This document shows positions 22,960-31,055 of a DNA stretch of 43,633 nt, piece after piece. The stretch comes from a bacterium (GTDB lineage: Bacteria > Sysuimicrobiota > Sysuimicrobiia > Sysuimicrobiales > Segetimicrobiaceae): positions 1 to 43,633 of the forward strand of contig DASSXJ010000068.1 in assembly GCA_035703895.1 (NCBI GenBank). Reading direction: 5' to 3'. The notes beneath the pieces are model-generated. The model did not search any database. It saw only the letters and a list, made by a program, of their open reading frames with translations, and had not been told where the DNA came from. Numbering within the stretch: position 1 is the stretch's first letter; each line of letters begins with the position of its first letter. The position numbers and the translations under genes are program-made.

Positions 22960-24501
22960 ATGCTGCGTGCCCGGCCACATCTGACCGCCGCCGCGCCCCA
23001 GGCCGCGCTTCTCGCCCGGCGGACGAAGATCGTCGCCACTATCGGGCCGGCCAGCCGCGGCGAGCCAATCCTGCGCCGCCTCCTCGCCGCCGGCATCGAT
23101 GTGGCCCGGTTCAACTTCTCCCACAGTACACGCGCGGAGCACTGGACCACCATCCGGTTACTCAGGCAGCTCGCCCGGGAGGCCGGCGTCCCGATCGCCA
23201 TCCTCCAGGACCTGCAGGGGCCCAAGATCCGGGTGGGACGCCTCGCGGAGCCGGTCAGGCTCCAGGAGGGCGCGGAGGTCGTGCTGACGACCCGGCCGGC
23301 GGGTGGCCGCGGCCGGATTCCGGTTCCATTCCCCGGGCTCGCGCACATGGTCAAGCGTGGGGCGCGGATCCTCCTCCGCGACGGCCTCATGGAGCTGGTG
23401 GTCTTGCAGTGCCAGAGAGGCGAGATCCGCTGCCGCGTCGTCCGCGGCGGGATGCTCGGAGAGCATCAGGGGGTCAACATCCCGGGCGCGAGGCTCCGGG
23501 TCCCATCGCTCACCCCGAAGGACGCCGTCGATCTCCGGTTCGGTCTGCGGCACGGGGTCGATTACGTGGCGCTGAGCTTCGTGCGCCGCGCGGAAGACCT
23601 CCGGCACGCCCGGCGGGTGATGCGCCGGCTGGGGCGGGTCGTGCCCATCGTGGCCAAGCTCGAGAAGGCCGAAGCGGTCTCCAACCTGGACGATATCATC
23701 GCGGAGGCCGACGCCGTCATGGTGGCCCGGGGCGACCTCGGGGTCGAGCTTGCGCCGGAGCAGGTCCCGCTCATTCAAAAGCGGATCATTCGCCTCGCGA
23801 ACGAGCGGGGTATCCCCGTCATCACCGCCACGCAGATGCTCGAGTCCATGGTCCGCCAGGAGCGGCCGACCCGGGCGGAGACCTCTGACGTCGCCAATGC
23901 GATCCTCGATGGGACAGACGCGGTGATGCTTTCCGAGGAGACCGCCGCCGGACGGTACCCGGTCGAGACGGTGGAGATGATGGCTCGGATCGCCCGGGCG
24001 GTGGAGTCCGGCGTCCGGCTGCGGTGGGACCCCCGCCGCCCCGCGCGCAGTTTCTCCCATGCGATCGCCGCGGCCACACGCACGCTGGCGGCGGATCTCC
24101 AGATGGACCTGGTCGTGGCCCTGACGACAACCGGTCGCACGGCACGCCTGCTCTCCCAGCTGCGGCCGCCGGTCCCGGTGCTCGCCTGCACGCCGGATGA
24201 GCACGCCGCGCGCCTCCTCAACCTGTACTGGGGCGTGCGGACGCTCGTGACGCCGTTCCAGCCGCACACGGAGGGGATGATCCGGCTGCTGGACCGAGAG
24301 CTCATCCGGCGCGATCTCGCGCGCTCGGGCGACAGCGTGGTGATCGTCGGCTCCGTGCCGATCACCGCCCGGGGCCGCACGAACTTCGTCCAGCTGCACC
24401 GCCTTGGGACCCTACGGCGGGAGAGCTCCGACAGCGGCCCCCCGGTGCGGGCGCGCATCGCCGGCGGGAAGATTGCGGCCCGCGGCATCGTTCCAGAGTG
24501 A
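22960..24501 (+). CDS. pyk: Pyruvate kinase
   Basis: 513 residues: TKIVATIGPASRGEPILRRL, the FNFSHSTRAEHW substrate site, DLQGPKIRVG, then VAKLEKAEAVSNLDDII (catalytic Lys), VMVARGDLGVELAPEQVPLI and TATQMLESM (active-site Thr). These are all the usual signatures, in order, with a C-terminal regulatory domain (about 365-480). The short C-terminal extension is Arg/Gly-rich. It catalyses PEP + ADP to pyruvate + ATP, the last step of glycolysis. The ATG follows AGGAGG. The next gene begins a few bases after its stop, so the two are co-transcribed. Confidence 0.95.
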   Translation: MLRARPHLTAAAPQAALLARRTKIVATIGPASRGEPILRRLLAAGIDVARFNFSHSTRAEHWTTIRLLRQLAREAGVPIAILQDLQGPKIRVGRLAEPVRLQEGAEVVLTTRPAGGRGRIPVPFPGLAHMVKRGARILLRDGLMELVVLQCQRGEIRCRVVRGGMLGEHQGVNIPGARLRVPSLTPKDAVDLRFGLRHGVDYVALSFVRRAEDLRHARRVMRRLGRVVPIVAKLEKAEAVSNLDDIIAEADAVMVARGDLGVELAPEQVPLIQKRIIRLANERGIPVITATQMLESMVRQERPTRAETSDVANAILDGTDAVMLSEETAAGRYPVETVEMMARIARAVESGVRLRWDPRRPARSFSHAIAAATRTLAADLQMDLVVALTTTGRTARLLSQLRPPVPVLACTPDEHAARLLNLYWGVRTLVTPFQPHTEGMIRLLDRELIRRDLARSGDSVVIVGSVPITARGRTNFVQLHRLGTLRRESSDSGPPVRARIAGGKIAARGIVPE

Positions 24502-24533
24502 GGCGCTCGGGAAAGGCAGTGGAGGTGCCGGAG

Positions 24534-25454
24534 ATGGAAGATACCAGCAAAGTGATCATCCTGGGGTCCGGTTCCGCAGGGCTCACCGCGGCGATCTACG
24601 CGGCCAGGGCGCAGCTCGACCCGCTGGTGATCTCCGGAATCCAGCGAGGCGGTCAGCTGACCCTCACCACCGACGTCGAGAACTACCCCGGATTTGCCGG
24701 CGGGATCCAGGGGCCCGAGCTCATGGACATCATGCGCAAACAGGCGGAGCGGTTCGACGTGGACTTCATCGATGAGGACGCGACCGCCGTCGATTTTCGA
24801 AAGAAGCCGTTCGAGATTACGTCGGCCGGCAAGACGTTCCTGGCCGAAAGCGTGATCGTCGCGACGGGGGCCGCCACGAACTGGCTCGGCCACCCCAATG
24901 AGCAGCGGTTGATCGGCCACGGGGTGTCGTCCTGCGCCCCCTGTGACGCCTTCTTCTTCCGGGAAAAGGAGGTCGCGGTCGTAGGCGGCGGAGACTCCGC
25001 CATGGAGGAAGCCCTCACCCTGACGAAGTTTGCGACTAAGGTGACGATCATCCACCGCAGGGACCGGTTCCGGGCGAGCAAGATCATGGCCGACCGCGTC
25101 CTCCGGCACGGGAAGATCAGGGTCCTTTGGAACACCACGGTGGACGACGTCCTCGGCGACGGCTCGGTGTCCGGACTGCGGCTGCGTGATGTCAAAACGG
25201 GCGCGCAGCGCGACTTCCGAGTCGACGGCATGTTCGTCGCGATCGGGCACAATCCCAACACGGAGTTGTTCCGCGGGCAGCTCGAGCTCGACGAGAAGGG
25301 CTACGTGGTGCTCAAAAAGCACACCATGACCAGCGTGGAGGGCGTGTTCGCCGCCGGGGACGTCCACGACACCCGCTACCGTCAGGCTGTCACGGCAGCG
25401 GGCTGGGGATGCATGGCGGCGATGGACGTCGAGAAGTACCTCGAGGGCCACTAG
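24534..25454 (+). CDS. trxB: Thioredoxin reductase
   Basis: 306 residues: VIILGSGSAGLTAAIYAARA (FAD), VISGIQRGGQLTLTTDVENY, SSCAPCDAFFF with the redox CxxC, EVAVVGGGDSAMEEALTLTK (NADPH domain) and VFAAGDVHDTRYRQAVTAAG at the end. A flavoenzyme that reduces thioredoxin with NADPH. The ATG at 24534 has GGAGGTG upstream and was preferred to the GTG at 24498 that overlaps the pyruvate-kinase stop. No thioredoxin gene is close. Confidence 0.93.
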   Translation: MEDTSKVIILGSGSAGLTAAIYAARAQLDPLVISGIQRGGQLTLTTDVENYPGFAGGIQGPELMDIMRKQAERFDVDFIDEDATAVDFRKKPFEITSAGKTFLAESVIVATGAATNWLGHPNEQRLIGHGVSSCAPCDAFFFREKEVAVVGGGDSAMEEALTLTKFATKVTIIHRRDRFRASKIMADRVLRHGKIRVLWNTTVDDVLGDGSVSGLRLRDVKTGAQRDFRVDGMFVAIGHNPNTELFRGQLELDEKGYVVLKKHTMTSVEGVFAAGDVHDTRYRQAVTAAGWGCMAAMDVEKYLEGH

Positions 25455-25513
25455 GCGTGCGTCCCGCGGCGGAGACGGCCGCGAGCGACTTCCGTCACCC
25501 AACCGCGTCCGGC

Positions 25514-26044
25514 CTATCGACGCCGGGACGCGGCGCGTCGCCCGATCAGCCGCCTGAGTGCCAGCACCGCGTGCCGGTTGTTTTTGAAGGCCAGCAGGCG
25601 GGGGGGCCGATCGAGCGGGAACCACCGGCACTCCGATGCGTCGTCGCCGGCGCGCAGACGGGCGGTGCCGCGGCGGAGCCGGCCGAGATAGTAGATATTG
25701 AGTGACGGGCGCCGCTCCGGACCGTAGGTGTCCGGGAAGATGCCGACGAAGCGTTCGATCCGCACGTCGACCCCCAGTTCCTCACGCACCTCCCGGCGCG
25801 CGGCCCGCTCTATCGTCTCCCCGCGTTCAACGAACCCCCCCGGCACGTCCCACGCGCCGCGGGCGGGGGCAAACGCCCGCCGGACGAGGAGGATGCGGTC
25901 CCCGCGTAGGATCAGCACCGAGACGGTCGGGGCGGGATTCATCCAGTCGATCCACCCGCATCGGGGGCACCCGGGCACACGGCGACCCCTCTCTTGGATC
26001 CGCCGCAGCCGGGTGCCGCAACGGATGCAGAATAATCTCGGCAC
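25514..26044 (-). CDS. NUDIX hydrolase with N-terminal zinc ribbon
   Basis: 176 residues from a GTG at 26044 (GGAGGAA upstream; the longer frame from 26095 has none). The start LFCIRCGTRLRRIQ and VPGCPRCGWIDW hold four Cys as two CxxC pairs, a zinc ribbon, then a NUDIX box with DVPGGFVERGETIERAARRE followed by VREELGV. This resembles NudC-like or ADP-ribose/NADH pyrophosphatase relatives, which hydrolyse nucleoside diphosphates linked to another group. It is divergent from the small acidic gene at 26148. Substrate uncertain. Confidence 0.86.
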   Translation of the reverse strand: MPRLFCIRCGTRLRRIQERGRRVPGCPRCGWIDWMNPAPTVSVLILRGDRILLVRRAFAPARGAWDVPGGFVERGETIERAARREVREELGVDVRIERFVGIFPDTYGPERRPSLNIYYLGRLRRGTARLRAGDDASECRWFPLDRPPRLLAFKNNRHAVLALRRLIGRRAASRRR

Positions 26045-26147
26045 AGTGGTTCCTCCGTGCACACGGGGTCCGATCCCGGCAGGGGACCGGGTCACTTCCC
26101 ATAGTATATCGTGCAGCCGGACGCGAATCCGGGAAGGGGATCGATCG

Positions 26148-26432
26148 ATGAACGAGCAGTTGTGGGAGCTGTATCAGACCGTCTGTCAGGAAGAGGTCCG
26201 CCCGCTCGGCGAGTTCATCGACCGGCTGCTGGCGAAGGAGTGGGGACCGTATCCCAAGGAGGACATTCTCGAGCTGCTCGGGGAGATCGAAGGGCAGATG
26301 CTCTCCAACATCCAGGTCAAAGCCCAGGAGGGGCCGTGGTTCGCGGAGAACGCCGACGACGTGAGCGAGCAGACCCAGCGGGAGTTCGAGGCGCTGGTTG
26401 CGCGGGTGGAGGAGGCGTTCTCCGGCGGATGA
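26148..26432 (+). CDS. Small acidic protein, family unknown
   Basis: 94 residues, MNEQLWELYQTVCQEEVRPL and then LLAKEWGPYPKEDILELLGE, mostly helical and acidic. AAGGGGA lies 7 nt upstream of the ATG at 26148, while the longer in-frame extension to 25728 runs antisense through the NUDIX gene. No signal peptide or membrane segment. Convergent with the M29 aminopeptidase, 10 bp apart. I do not recognise it. Confidence 0.55.
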   Translation: MNEQLWELYQTVCQEEVRPLGEFIDRLLAKEWGPYPKEDILELLGEIEGQMLSNIQVKAQEGPWFAENADDVSEQTQREFEALVARVEEAFSGG

Positions 26433-26441
26433 GCGAGCGGG

Positions 26442-27545
26442 TCAGAGGAGGAACCGGCCGTTCCGGTAGATCACCTCGCCGTCCCCGAGCACTTCCGCCC
26501 CATTTCGTAGTTCAAGAATCATGTCCCAGTGGAGTCCCGAGACGTTCCGGCCACCGGTGTCGGGATAGGCGGCACCGAGGGCCATGTGCAGGGTCCCGCC
26601 GATCTTCTCGTCAAACAGGATGTTCCGCGTCCACTGCTGGATGTCGTAGTTGAGGCCGAAGGCGAACTCGCCGAGCGTCCGGGCCCCGGCATCCAGATCC
26701 AGCATCGCCAGGAGAAACTCCTGGCCTTTCGCCGCGACCGCGCCGGTGACGCGCCCCCCCTCGAACGTGAGGCGCACGTCAGTCACCTCCCGGCCGCCGT
26801 AGATCGCCGGGAACGAAAATCGAACCGTGCCCCGGGTCGACTCCTCAACCGGGCCGGTGAACACCTCCCCATCGGGGAAGTTGTGGGTCCCGGCCGCGCT
26901 GATCCACTTCCGGCCGGCCACGGAAAGGGTGAGGTCGGTGTCCGGCCCGACGACCCGCAGGGTCTTGATCGACCCGAGGAGCGCAGCGACCTTGGCCTGG
27001 TTCTTGGCCACGGCCTCCCACGCGGCGACCGGATCCTCGCGGTCCAGGTGGCCGGCGGTGTAGACGAAGTCCTCGTACTCGCCGAGTGACATCTCCGCTT
27101 CCTGTGCATCGGCGTGGGTCGGAGCCTGCGTCAGGCACCACCGGAACTCTCCAGTGGCCGCGCGCTCCATGTACCGGCGGGTCAGCTCGCGGGTGGCCTC
27201 CCGCCGCTTCGCCATCCGCTCCGGCGGAATGTGGGACAGCGCGCGCGTGTTAGTCGAGCCGAGAAACCGCAGATCGGCGTCGAATCGTTCGACCTCCATC
27301 CGGTCGAGATCGGAGACGAAGCCGAGCTGCGCGTCGTTGGCGTGCTTGAAGTAGATCTCTTCGAGGCCATCCACGGCGACACGCACGGACGGGTATGCCC
27401 CGGCGAGCAGCACCTCTCGGTAGGCAGCCGCGAGGTGCGGGGCGGCGACGGCGGGGCCGGCGATCCGCACCAGTTGGCCTTTCTTTGCGGCGAGCGAGTA
27501 GTGGACGAGCACGCGGGCGAGCTTCTCAACTCTGGGATCGACCAT
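26442..27545 (-). CDS. Aminopeptidase, M29 family
   Basis: 367 residues beginning MVDPRVEKLARVLVHYSLA, the thermophilic aminopeptidase (AmpS/AmpT) opening, followed by VRIAGPAVAAPHLAAAYREV. Later marks are SAAGTHNFPDGEVFTGPVEE (metal-binding Glu), SGLHWDMILELRNG at the C-terminus with the conserved His/Asp, and AFGLNYDIQQWTRNILFDEK. A metal-dependent exopeptidase in the cytoplasm that removes N-terminal residues from peptides, fitting a cell that imports peptides. The ATG at 27545 begins the conserved part; the in-frame stretch above it is Arg/Ala rich. Length normal for the family. Confidence 0.9.
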   Translation of the reverse strand: MVDPRVEKLARVLVHYSLAAKKGQLVRIAGPAVAAPHLAAAYREVLLAGAYPSVRVAVDGLEEIYFKHANDAQLGFVSDLDRMEVERFDADLRFLGSTNTRALSHIPPERMAKRREATRELTRRYMERAATGEFRWCLTQAPTHADAQEAEMSLGEYEDFVYTAGHLDREDPVAAWEAVAKNQAKVAALLGSIKTLRVVGPDTDLTLSVAGRKWISAAGTHNFPDGEVFTGPVEESTRGTVRFSFPAIYGGREVTDVRLTFEGGRVTGAVAAKGQEFLLAMLDLDAGARTLGEFAFGLNYDIQQWTRNILFDEKIGGTLHMALGAAYPDTGGRNVSGLHWDMILELRNGAEVLGDGEVIYRNGRFLL

Positions 27546-27643
27546 GCGCGTGTCTTCCGCCCTGGCAGAGCGACCTCCTGCGGCGCCGGCCCGCACGCCG
27601 GCATCGCACCGGCGCCCAAAAAACCGCGGGATCCCGAGAACGA

Positions 27644-27676
27644 CCGGGGGCGCCGCGCGGTCCGCGGCGCCCCCGG
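27644..27676 (-). terminator. 14-bp perfect GC hairpin, likely terminator of the micro-ORF transcript
   Basis: CCGGGGGCGCCGCG and its exact complement (27644-27657, 27663-27676) are joined by a 5-nt loop. It lies directly behind the micro-ORF stop on the minus strand and is followed there by TCGTTCTC and, about 20 nt on, a run of six T. It also separates that transcript from the M29 gene downstream. Confidence 0.55.
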
Positions 27677-27695
27677 AGGTACCAGGGCTAGAAGC

Positions 27696-27737
27696 TTATC
27701 TCTTCTTCTTGCTGGCTGCTTTCTTCTTCTTCGCCAC
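27696..27737 (-). CDS. 13-residue basic micro-ORF
   Basis: Minus-strand GTG with AAAGGAGGG 8 nt upstream reads MAKKKKAASKKKR and stops (TAA). The ribosome site is near ideal for so short a frame, and a 14-bp hairpin closes the transcript. Lys-rich tails of this type bind nucleic acids or phospholipid, but function is unknown. Alternatively it could be a leader peptide for downstream genes or the surviving end of a longer basic protein. Coding status rests on the ribosome site and clean stop alone. Confidence 0.4.
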   Translation of the reverse strand: MAKKKKAASKKKR

Positions 27738-27754
27738 GGTTGGGGCCCTCCTTT

Positions 27755-28054
27755 CGACTGGTATCGCAGGGGGCCGTATCTTGCCCCTCGGTTCCCCTAT
27801 ATACGACACTGTTTACTATTTTCCTTCCGGGAAACCGAGGAAATTTCAAAAAACTTAAGAGAATCCGAGGGGCCCGGCGGCAGGGCCGGAATTCCGGGAT
27901 ATTCACCCACCCCGGCCCATCCTCCTTGGTTGCAACACTGTGTGAAGGAGGCAGTCAGAACGCCCGTCCTCCCTCGATCGAGCGGCGCACGCGGGAACTC
28001 CCCGCCGCGTGCGGGCGCTCGATGGGGAAACGCGTGTAGAGGGAGGTAGACAAC
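27755..28054. other. AT-richer intergenic region with two hairpins
   Basis: No gene is seen. 27780-27880 is the AT-richest part of the area and probably holds the promoters of the minus-strand micro-ORF and perhaps of the secreted protein. CCTCCTT (27921-27927) pairs perfectly with AAGGAGG (27945-27951), burying a Shine-Dalgarno-like sequence, and CGCACGCGG/CCGCGTGCG (27986-28013) forms a second stem. Both lie in the likely leader of the gene at 28055. Confidence 0.45.
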
Positions 28055-28420
28055 GTGAAGAAGGCAGGATTGATCGCAGCAGGAATGCTGGCCCTAGGGG
28101 TCGCGATCCTCCCGGGAGTCGCCATGGCGAACGACAGGGACCGCGACGGCAGGGACGCGCATGATATACGGGCCGACACCCGGAATACCCGACACGATCG
28201 GGTGGATGCCTACAGGGACGAGCGGCGCAAGGACCGGATCCAGACCGATCTGCGGTATGATCTGCAGCATCCGCTGGCGAATAGGGGCGACATCCGGAGG
28301 GATATCCGGCAGCTCGACCGGGTCCAGTACGACCTAAATCGGGACCGGCGCGACCTCTACCGTGACCGGGTAGATCGACGGCGCGACGTCAGGGACTTCT
28401 ACAACGACTTCGGACGGTAA
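28055..28420 (+). CDS. Secreted Asp/Arg-rich protein
   Basis: 121 residues from GTG with GGGAGGT upstream. Residues 1-25 are a signal peptide (MKKAGLIAAGMLALGVAILP, cleavage near AMA). The mature protein is about half Asp and Arg in a helical pattern (NRDRRDLYRDRVDRRRDV) with no Cys. Such extreme polyampholytes may be periplasmic desiccation or metal-associated proteins, but I know no proved function. A strong hairpin terminator follows 54 bp after the stop. Confidence 0.7.
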   Translation: MKKAGLIAAGMLALGVAILPGVAMANDRDRDGRDAHDIRADTRNTRHDRVDAYRDERRKDRIQTDLRYDLQHPLANRGDIRRDIRQLDRVQYDLNRDRRDLYRDRVDRRRDVRDFYNDFGR

Positions 28421-28474
28421 CCGGACCCGCTGACACACGCGCGGCCCTTCTGATTGCGCACGCGCCCCTCGACC

Positions 28475-28507
28475 GCGCGGCCCCCGGGACATCGCTGGGG
28501 GCCGCGC
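28475..28507 (+). terminator. Hairpin terminator after the Asp/Arg-rich gene
   Basis: GCGCGGCCCCC (28475-28485) pairs exactly with GGGGGCCGCGC (28497-28507) across an 11-nt loop and is followed by TTCTCC. Eleven GC-rich pairs, downstream of the gene ending at 28420. The T run is short, so termination strength is uncertain. Confidence 0.5.
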
Positions 28508-28573
28508 TTCTCCGCCCGGGGACCCCCCACGCGACCAACGGGCGTCCGCCGGGCACGCCGGGCGATCACGCAG

Positions 28574-28620
28574 TATCATGAAGCAATATGTATTGCAGAC
28601 AATGGCAATATATGATACGC
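28574..28620 (+). promoter_or_regulatory. Nested palindromes and -10 at the chrB start
   Basis: GCAATA-TG-TATTGC (28583-28596) is a perfect palindrome; a second TATTGC (28591) pairs with GCAATA at 28605-28610; and GTATCAT (about 28573-28579) pairs with ATGATAC (28612-28618). TATGAT at 28611-28616 would be a -10 about 12 nt before the ATG at 28629. AT-rich nested repeats point to an operator, maybe bound by ChrB itself. Confidence 0.55.
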
Positions 28621-28628
28621 TCCCGGAG

Positions 28629-29600
28629 ATGCCCTGGACTGTCTTCTCCTACTCCCTGCCTTCCAAGGGGCGGTCGAGCCCTCGGGTCGCCGTCTGGCGT
28701 CGGCTGCGGACTGTGGGGGCGATCTCGCCGAAGGGTGGCGTCCATGTCCTCCCGGCGCGCGAGGAGTGCGTGGAAGCGTTTCAGTGGCTCGCCCAAGAGG
28801 TGGAGCAGGCAGGCGGAGAGGCGCTGCTCCTCCGCGTGGAGCGCTTCGAGGGGCTCAGCGACGCCCGTCTCATGGAGCTGTTTCGGGAAGCGCGCAAGGA
28901 AGACTACGCGGCGCTCGACGTGAGGGCCGCATCGCTGGAGAAAACCCTCGCCGGCTCGAGGAAGCGCGGTTCAAGGGATGACGCGCAGGCGCGGGAGCTG
29001 CTGGGGAGGCTGAAGAGGGAGTATGCAGAGATCGCGCGCGTCGACTTCTTCGACTCCCCGGCAGGGGCGCAGGTGGCTTCGCGGCTGGCCAGGATCGAGG
29101 AGGCCCTCTCTCCGACACCGCCGGATACCCCGCAGGTGACCGCCGCCGCCCTCTCGGCGTACCGGAACAAGCGCTGGGTCACGCGGCCCAGCCCCCATGT
29201 CGACCGGCTGGCGTGCGCCTGGTTAATCCGGCGGTTCATCAACCCCCGCGCCGTGATCCGCTATTCGAATACCACGGTACCGGATGAGGTCGCCTTCGAC
29301 ATGAGTCAGGGTCCGTTCAGCCACCGCGGGAACCTGTGCACGTTCGAAACGATGGTCAGGGCCTTTGGGCTGGACGATCCCGCGGTGGGGGCGATCGCGG
29401 AGATCGTCCACGAGATCGATCTGCGAGACGGCCGCTACACCCGCCCCGAAGTTCCCGGGATCGACGCGGTCCTCCGCGGATGGATGTCCCGCTCCGATGC
29501 CGACCGCGAAACGCACGGAATCGCGCTGTTCGACGGCCTCTACGCCGCGCTCTCGCACACCCCGAAGCGGACCGCTCGACGAGAGCGCCGCGAACGGTGA
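28629..29600 (+). CDS. chrB: Chromate resistance regulator ChrB
   Basis: From the ATG at 28629, 323 residues: MPWTVFSYSLPSKGRSSPR, then VAVWRRLRTVGAIS and VHVLPAREECVEAFQWL. The N-terminal domain ends near 160; the C-terminal ChrB domain has TRPSPHVDRLACAWLIRRF, FDMSQGPFSHRGNLCTFETM and EIVHEIDLRDGRYTRPEVPG. ChrB senses chromate and controls chrA and related genes, and may also have an enzymatic C-terminal domain. I chose 28629 because family members start right at this motif, while the longer frame from 28578 runs through the palindromic operator. No chrA is present in the window. Convergent with the sigma-factor gene. Confidence 0.83.
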   Translation: MPWTVFSYSLPSKGRSSPRVAVWRRLRTVGAISPKGGVHVLPAREECVEAFQWLAQEVEQAGGEALLLRVERFEGLSDARLMELFREARKEDYAALDVRAASLEKTLAGSRKRGSRDDAQARELLGRLKREYAEIARVDFFDSPAGAQVASRLARIEEALSPTPPDTPQVTAAALSAYRNKRWVTRPSPHVDRLACAWLIRRFINPRAVIRYSNTTVPDEVAFDMSQGPFSHRGNLCTFETMVRAFGLDDPAVGAIAEIVHEIDLRDGRYTRPEVPGIDAVLRGWMSRSDADRETHGIALFDGLYAALSHTPKRTARRERRER

Positions 29601-29622
29601 GTCCGAGCGGGCGGTGCGCGTC

Positions 29623-30876
29623 TCAGTGCGGAAGCGCAGCCAGCCGTCGCTCGAGAAATCGACGCTCCGGCTCCTGGCGCGTGAGGCTGAGGGCCCGCTT
29701 GTAGGCCGCCCGGGCTTCTGCTGTCCTCCCCAGTCGCCGGCACAGGTCCGCCCGCGCCGAGTGCGCGAGGTGGTAGTCCCGAAGATCCCCACGGGCCAGG
29801 AGGGCGTCGATGAGGACCAGACCCGCCGCCGGGCCGTCGCGCAACGCTATCGCCACGGCGCGGTTCAGTTCGACCACGGGCGACGGATCCACGCGTGCCA
29901 GCACGTCGTACAGTCCGACGATCTGGGCCCAATCCGTCGCGGCGGCATTGGGCGCTCCGGCGTGGACCGCCGCGATCGCCGCTTGGAGCGTGTACGGGCC
30001 GACCCGCTCCGACGACAGCGCGCGTTGCACCAACGCCGATCCCTCAGCGATCTGATCCCGATTCCAGAGCGAGCGGTCCTGGTCGTCCAGCAGGACCAGC
30101 TCGCCCTCCGGCGAGGTGCGCGCCGCCCGCCGCGATTCCTGCAGCAACATCAGCGCCAGGAGCCCCACGGCCTCGGGCTCGGGCAGCAACTCGATGAGCA
30201 GCCGCCCCAGGCGAATCGCCTCGCCCGAGAGATCGTGCCGCGTCAGCGACACGCCCGAGGACGCGGAGTACCCCTCGTTGAACACCAGGTAGACGACGCG
30301 GAGCACGCTGTCCAGCCGATCCGGCAGATCGGCGCGCGACGGCACCTCATACGGAATGCGTGCGTCGCGGATCTTGGCCTTGGCACGCACGATCCGCTGG
30401 GCCACCGTGGGCGCGCCGGTGAGGAAGGCGCGCGCGATCTCCTCGGTCGTGAGGCCGCATACCTCACGCAGGGTCAGCGCGACCTGGGCGTCCGGCGGCA
30501 GGGCCGGATGGCAGCACGTGAAGATCAGCCGCAGCCGATCGTCTCCGACGCCCTCGTCGTCCCACTCCGCGCCGTCACTGGTGGCGGCATCGAGCTGCTC
30601 GGCCAGCGCGGCCAGCGACGCGTCAAACCGGGCGCGCCGGCGCATAGCATCGATGGCCTTGAAGCGGCCGGCCGACACGAGCCAGGCCCGGGGGTTGGTG
30701 GGCACGCCATCCCGCGGCCACTGCTCCACCGCTGCCGCGAAGGCATCGTGCAGCGCCTCCTCTGCGACGTTGAAGTCGCCGAGCAGGCGGATCAGCGTCG
30801 CGAGGACCCGGCGCGAATCGGAGCGGTAGACGGTGTCCACCGTATCGCGCACCCGTTCAGCCGTGTCCTCGCTCAT
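29623..30876 (-). CDS. ECF42-type sigma factor with C-terminal TPR extension
   Basis: 417 residues. Sigma2 (about 10-80) contains FNVAEEALHDAFAAAVEQWP and NPRAWLVSAGRFKAIDAMRR; sigma4 (about 105-170) contains LTLREVCGLTTEEIARAFL and APTVAQRIVRAKAKIRDA. A DUF6596-like part (VVYLVFNEGYSASSG) and a TPR-like C-terminus (LIDALLARGDLRDYHLAHS) follow. This long form without anti-sigma gene is the ECF42 group, which is partnered with YCII/DGPF proteins, as is the case just upstream here. The C-terminal extension is needed for activity in studied members. ATG 30876 follows a GTG at 30879 in the same frame. TACAAT at 30926-30921 is a possible -10 for its own promoter. Confidence 0.88.
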   Translation of the reverse strand: MSEDTAERVRDTVDTVYRSDSRRVLATLIRLLGDFNVAEEALHDAFAAAVEQWPRDGVPTNPRAWLVSAGRFKAIDAMRRRARFDASLAALAEQLDAATSDGAEWDDEGVGDDRLRLIFTCCHPALPPDAQVALTLREVCGLTTEEIARAFLTGAPTVAQRIVRAKAKIRDARIPYEVPSRADLPDRLDSVLRVVYLVFNEGYSASSGVSLTRHDLSGEAIRLGRLLIELLPEPEAVGLLALMLLQESRRAARTSPEGELVLLDDQDRSLWNRDQIAEGSALVQRALSSERVGPYTLQAAIAAVHAGAPNAAATDWAQIVGLYDVLARVDPSPVVELNRAVAIALRDGPAAGLVLIDALLARGDLRDYHLAHSARADLCRRLGRTAEARAAYKRALSLTRQEPERRFLERRLAALPH

Positions 30877-30956
30877 CACCGGTCGCCCTTGGTTGCTGCT
30901 GCATCGAGCCAGTTTTCTTCATTGTACACCAGGCATAGGGACTTCCTCGCCCCCCA

Positions 30957-30983
30957 TGTCGATCTCGAGCCGGCCCGTTCGAC
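30957..30983 (+). promoter_or_regulatory. ECF42-type promoter of the YCII-BNR operon
   Basis: TGTCGA (30957-30962), 17 nt, CGAC (30980-30983), in a 30-bp block shared at 26 positions with the VOC promoter at 22367-22393. The likely start near 30990 leaves about 65 nt to the YCII ATG. It faces away from the divergent ECF42 gene, the usual place for a target promoter of such a sigma factor. Confidence 0.78.
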
Positions 30984-31055
30984 TATGCAGTGAGACGATG
31001 AACACAAGTGTCCAGCATGGATGGTAAACTGTGAACAAGCGAAGGAGGTATGACG

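Noticed and set aside
25728-26147. N-terminal extension of the small acidic protein
   Set aside because: It runs antisense through the NUDIX gene and the ribosome site lies at 26133-26140.
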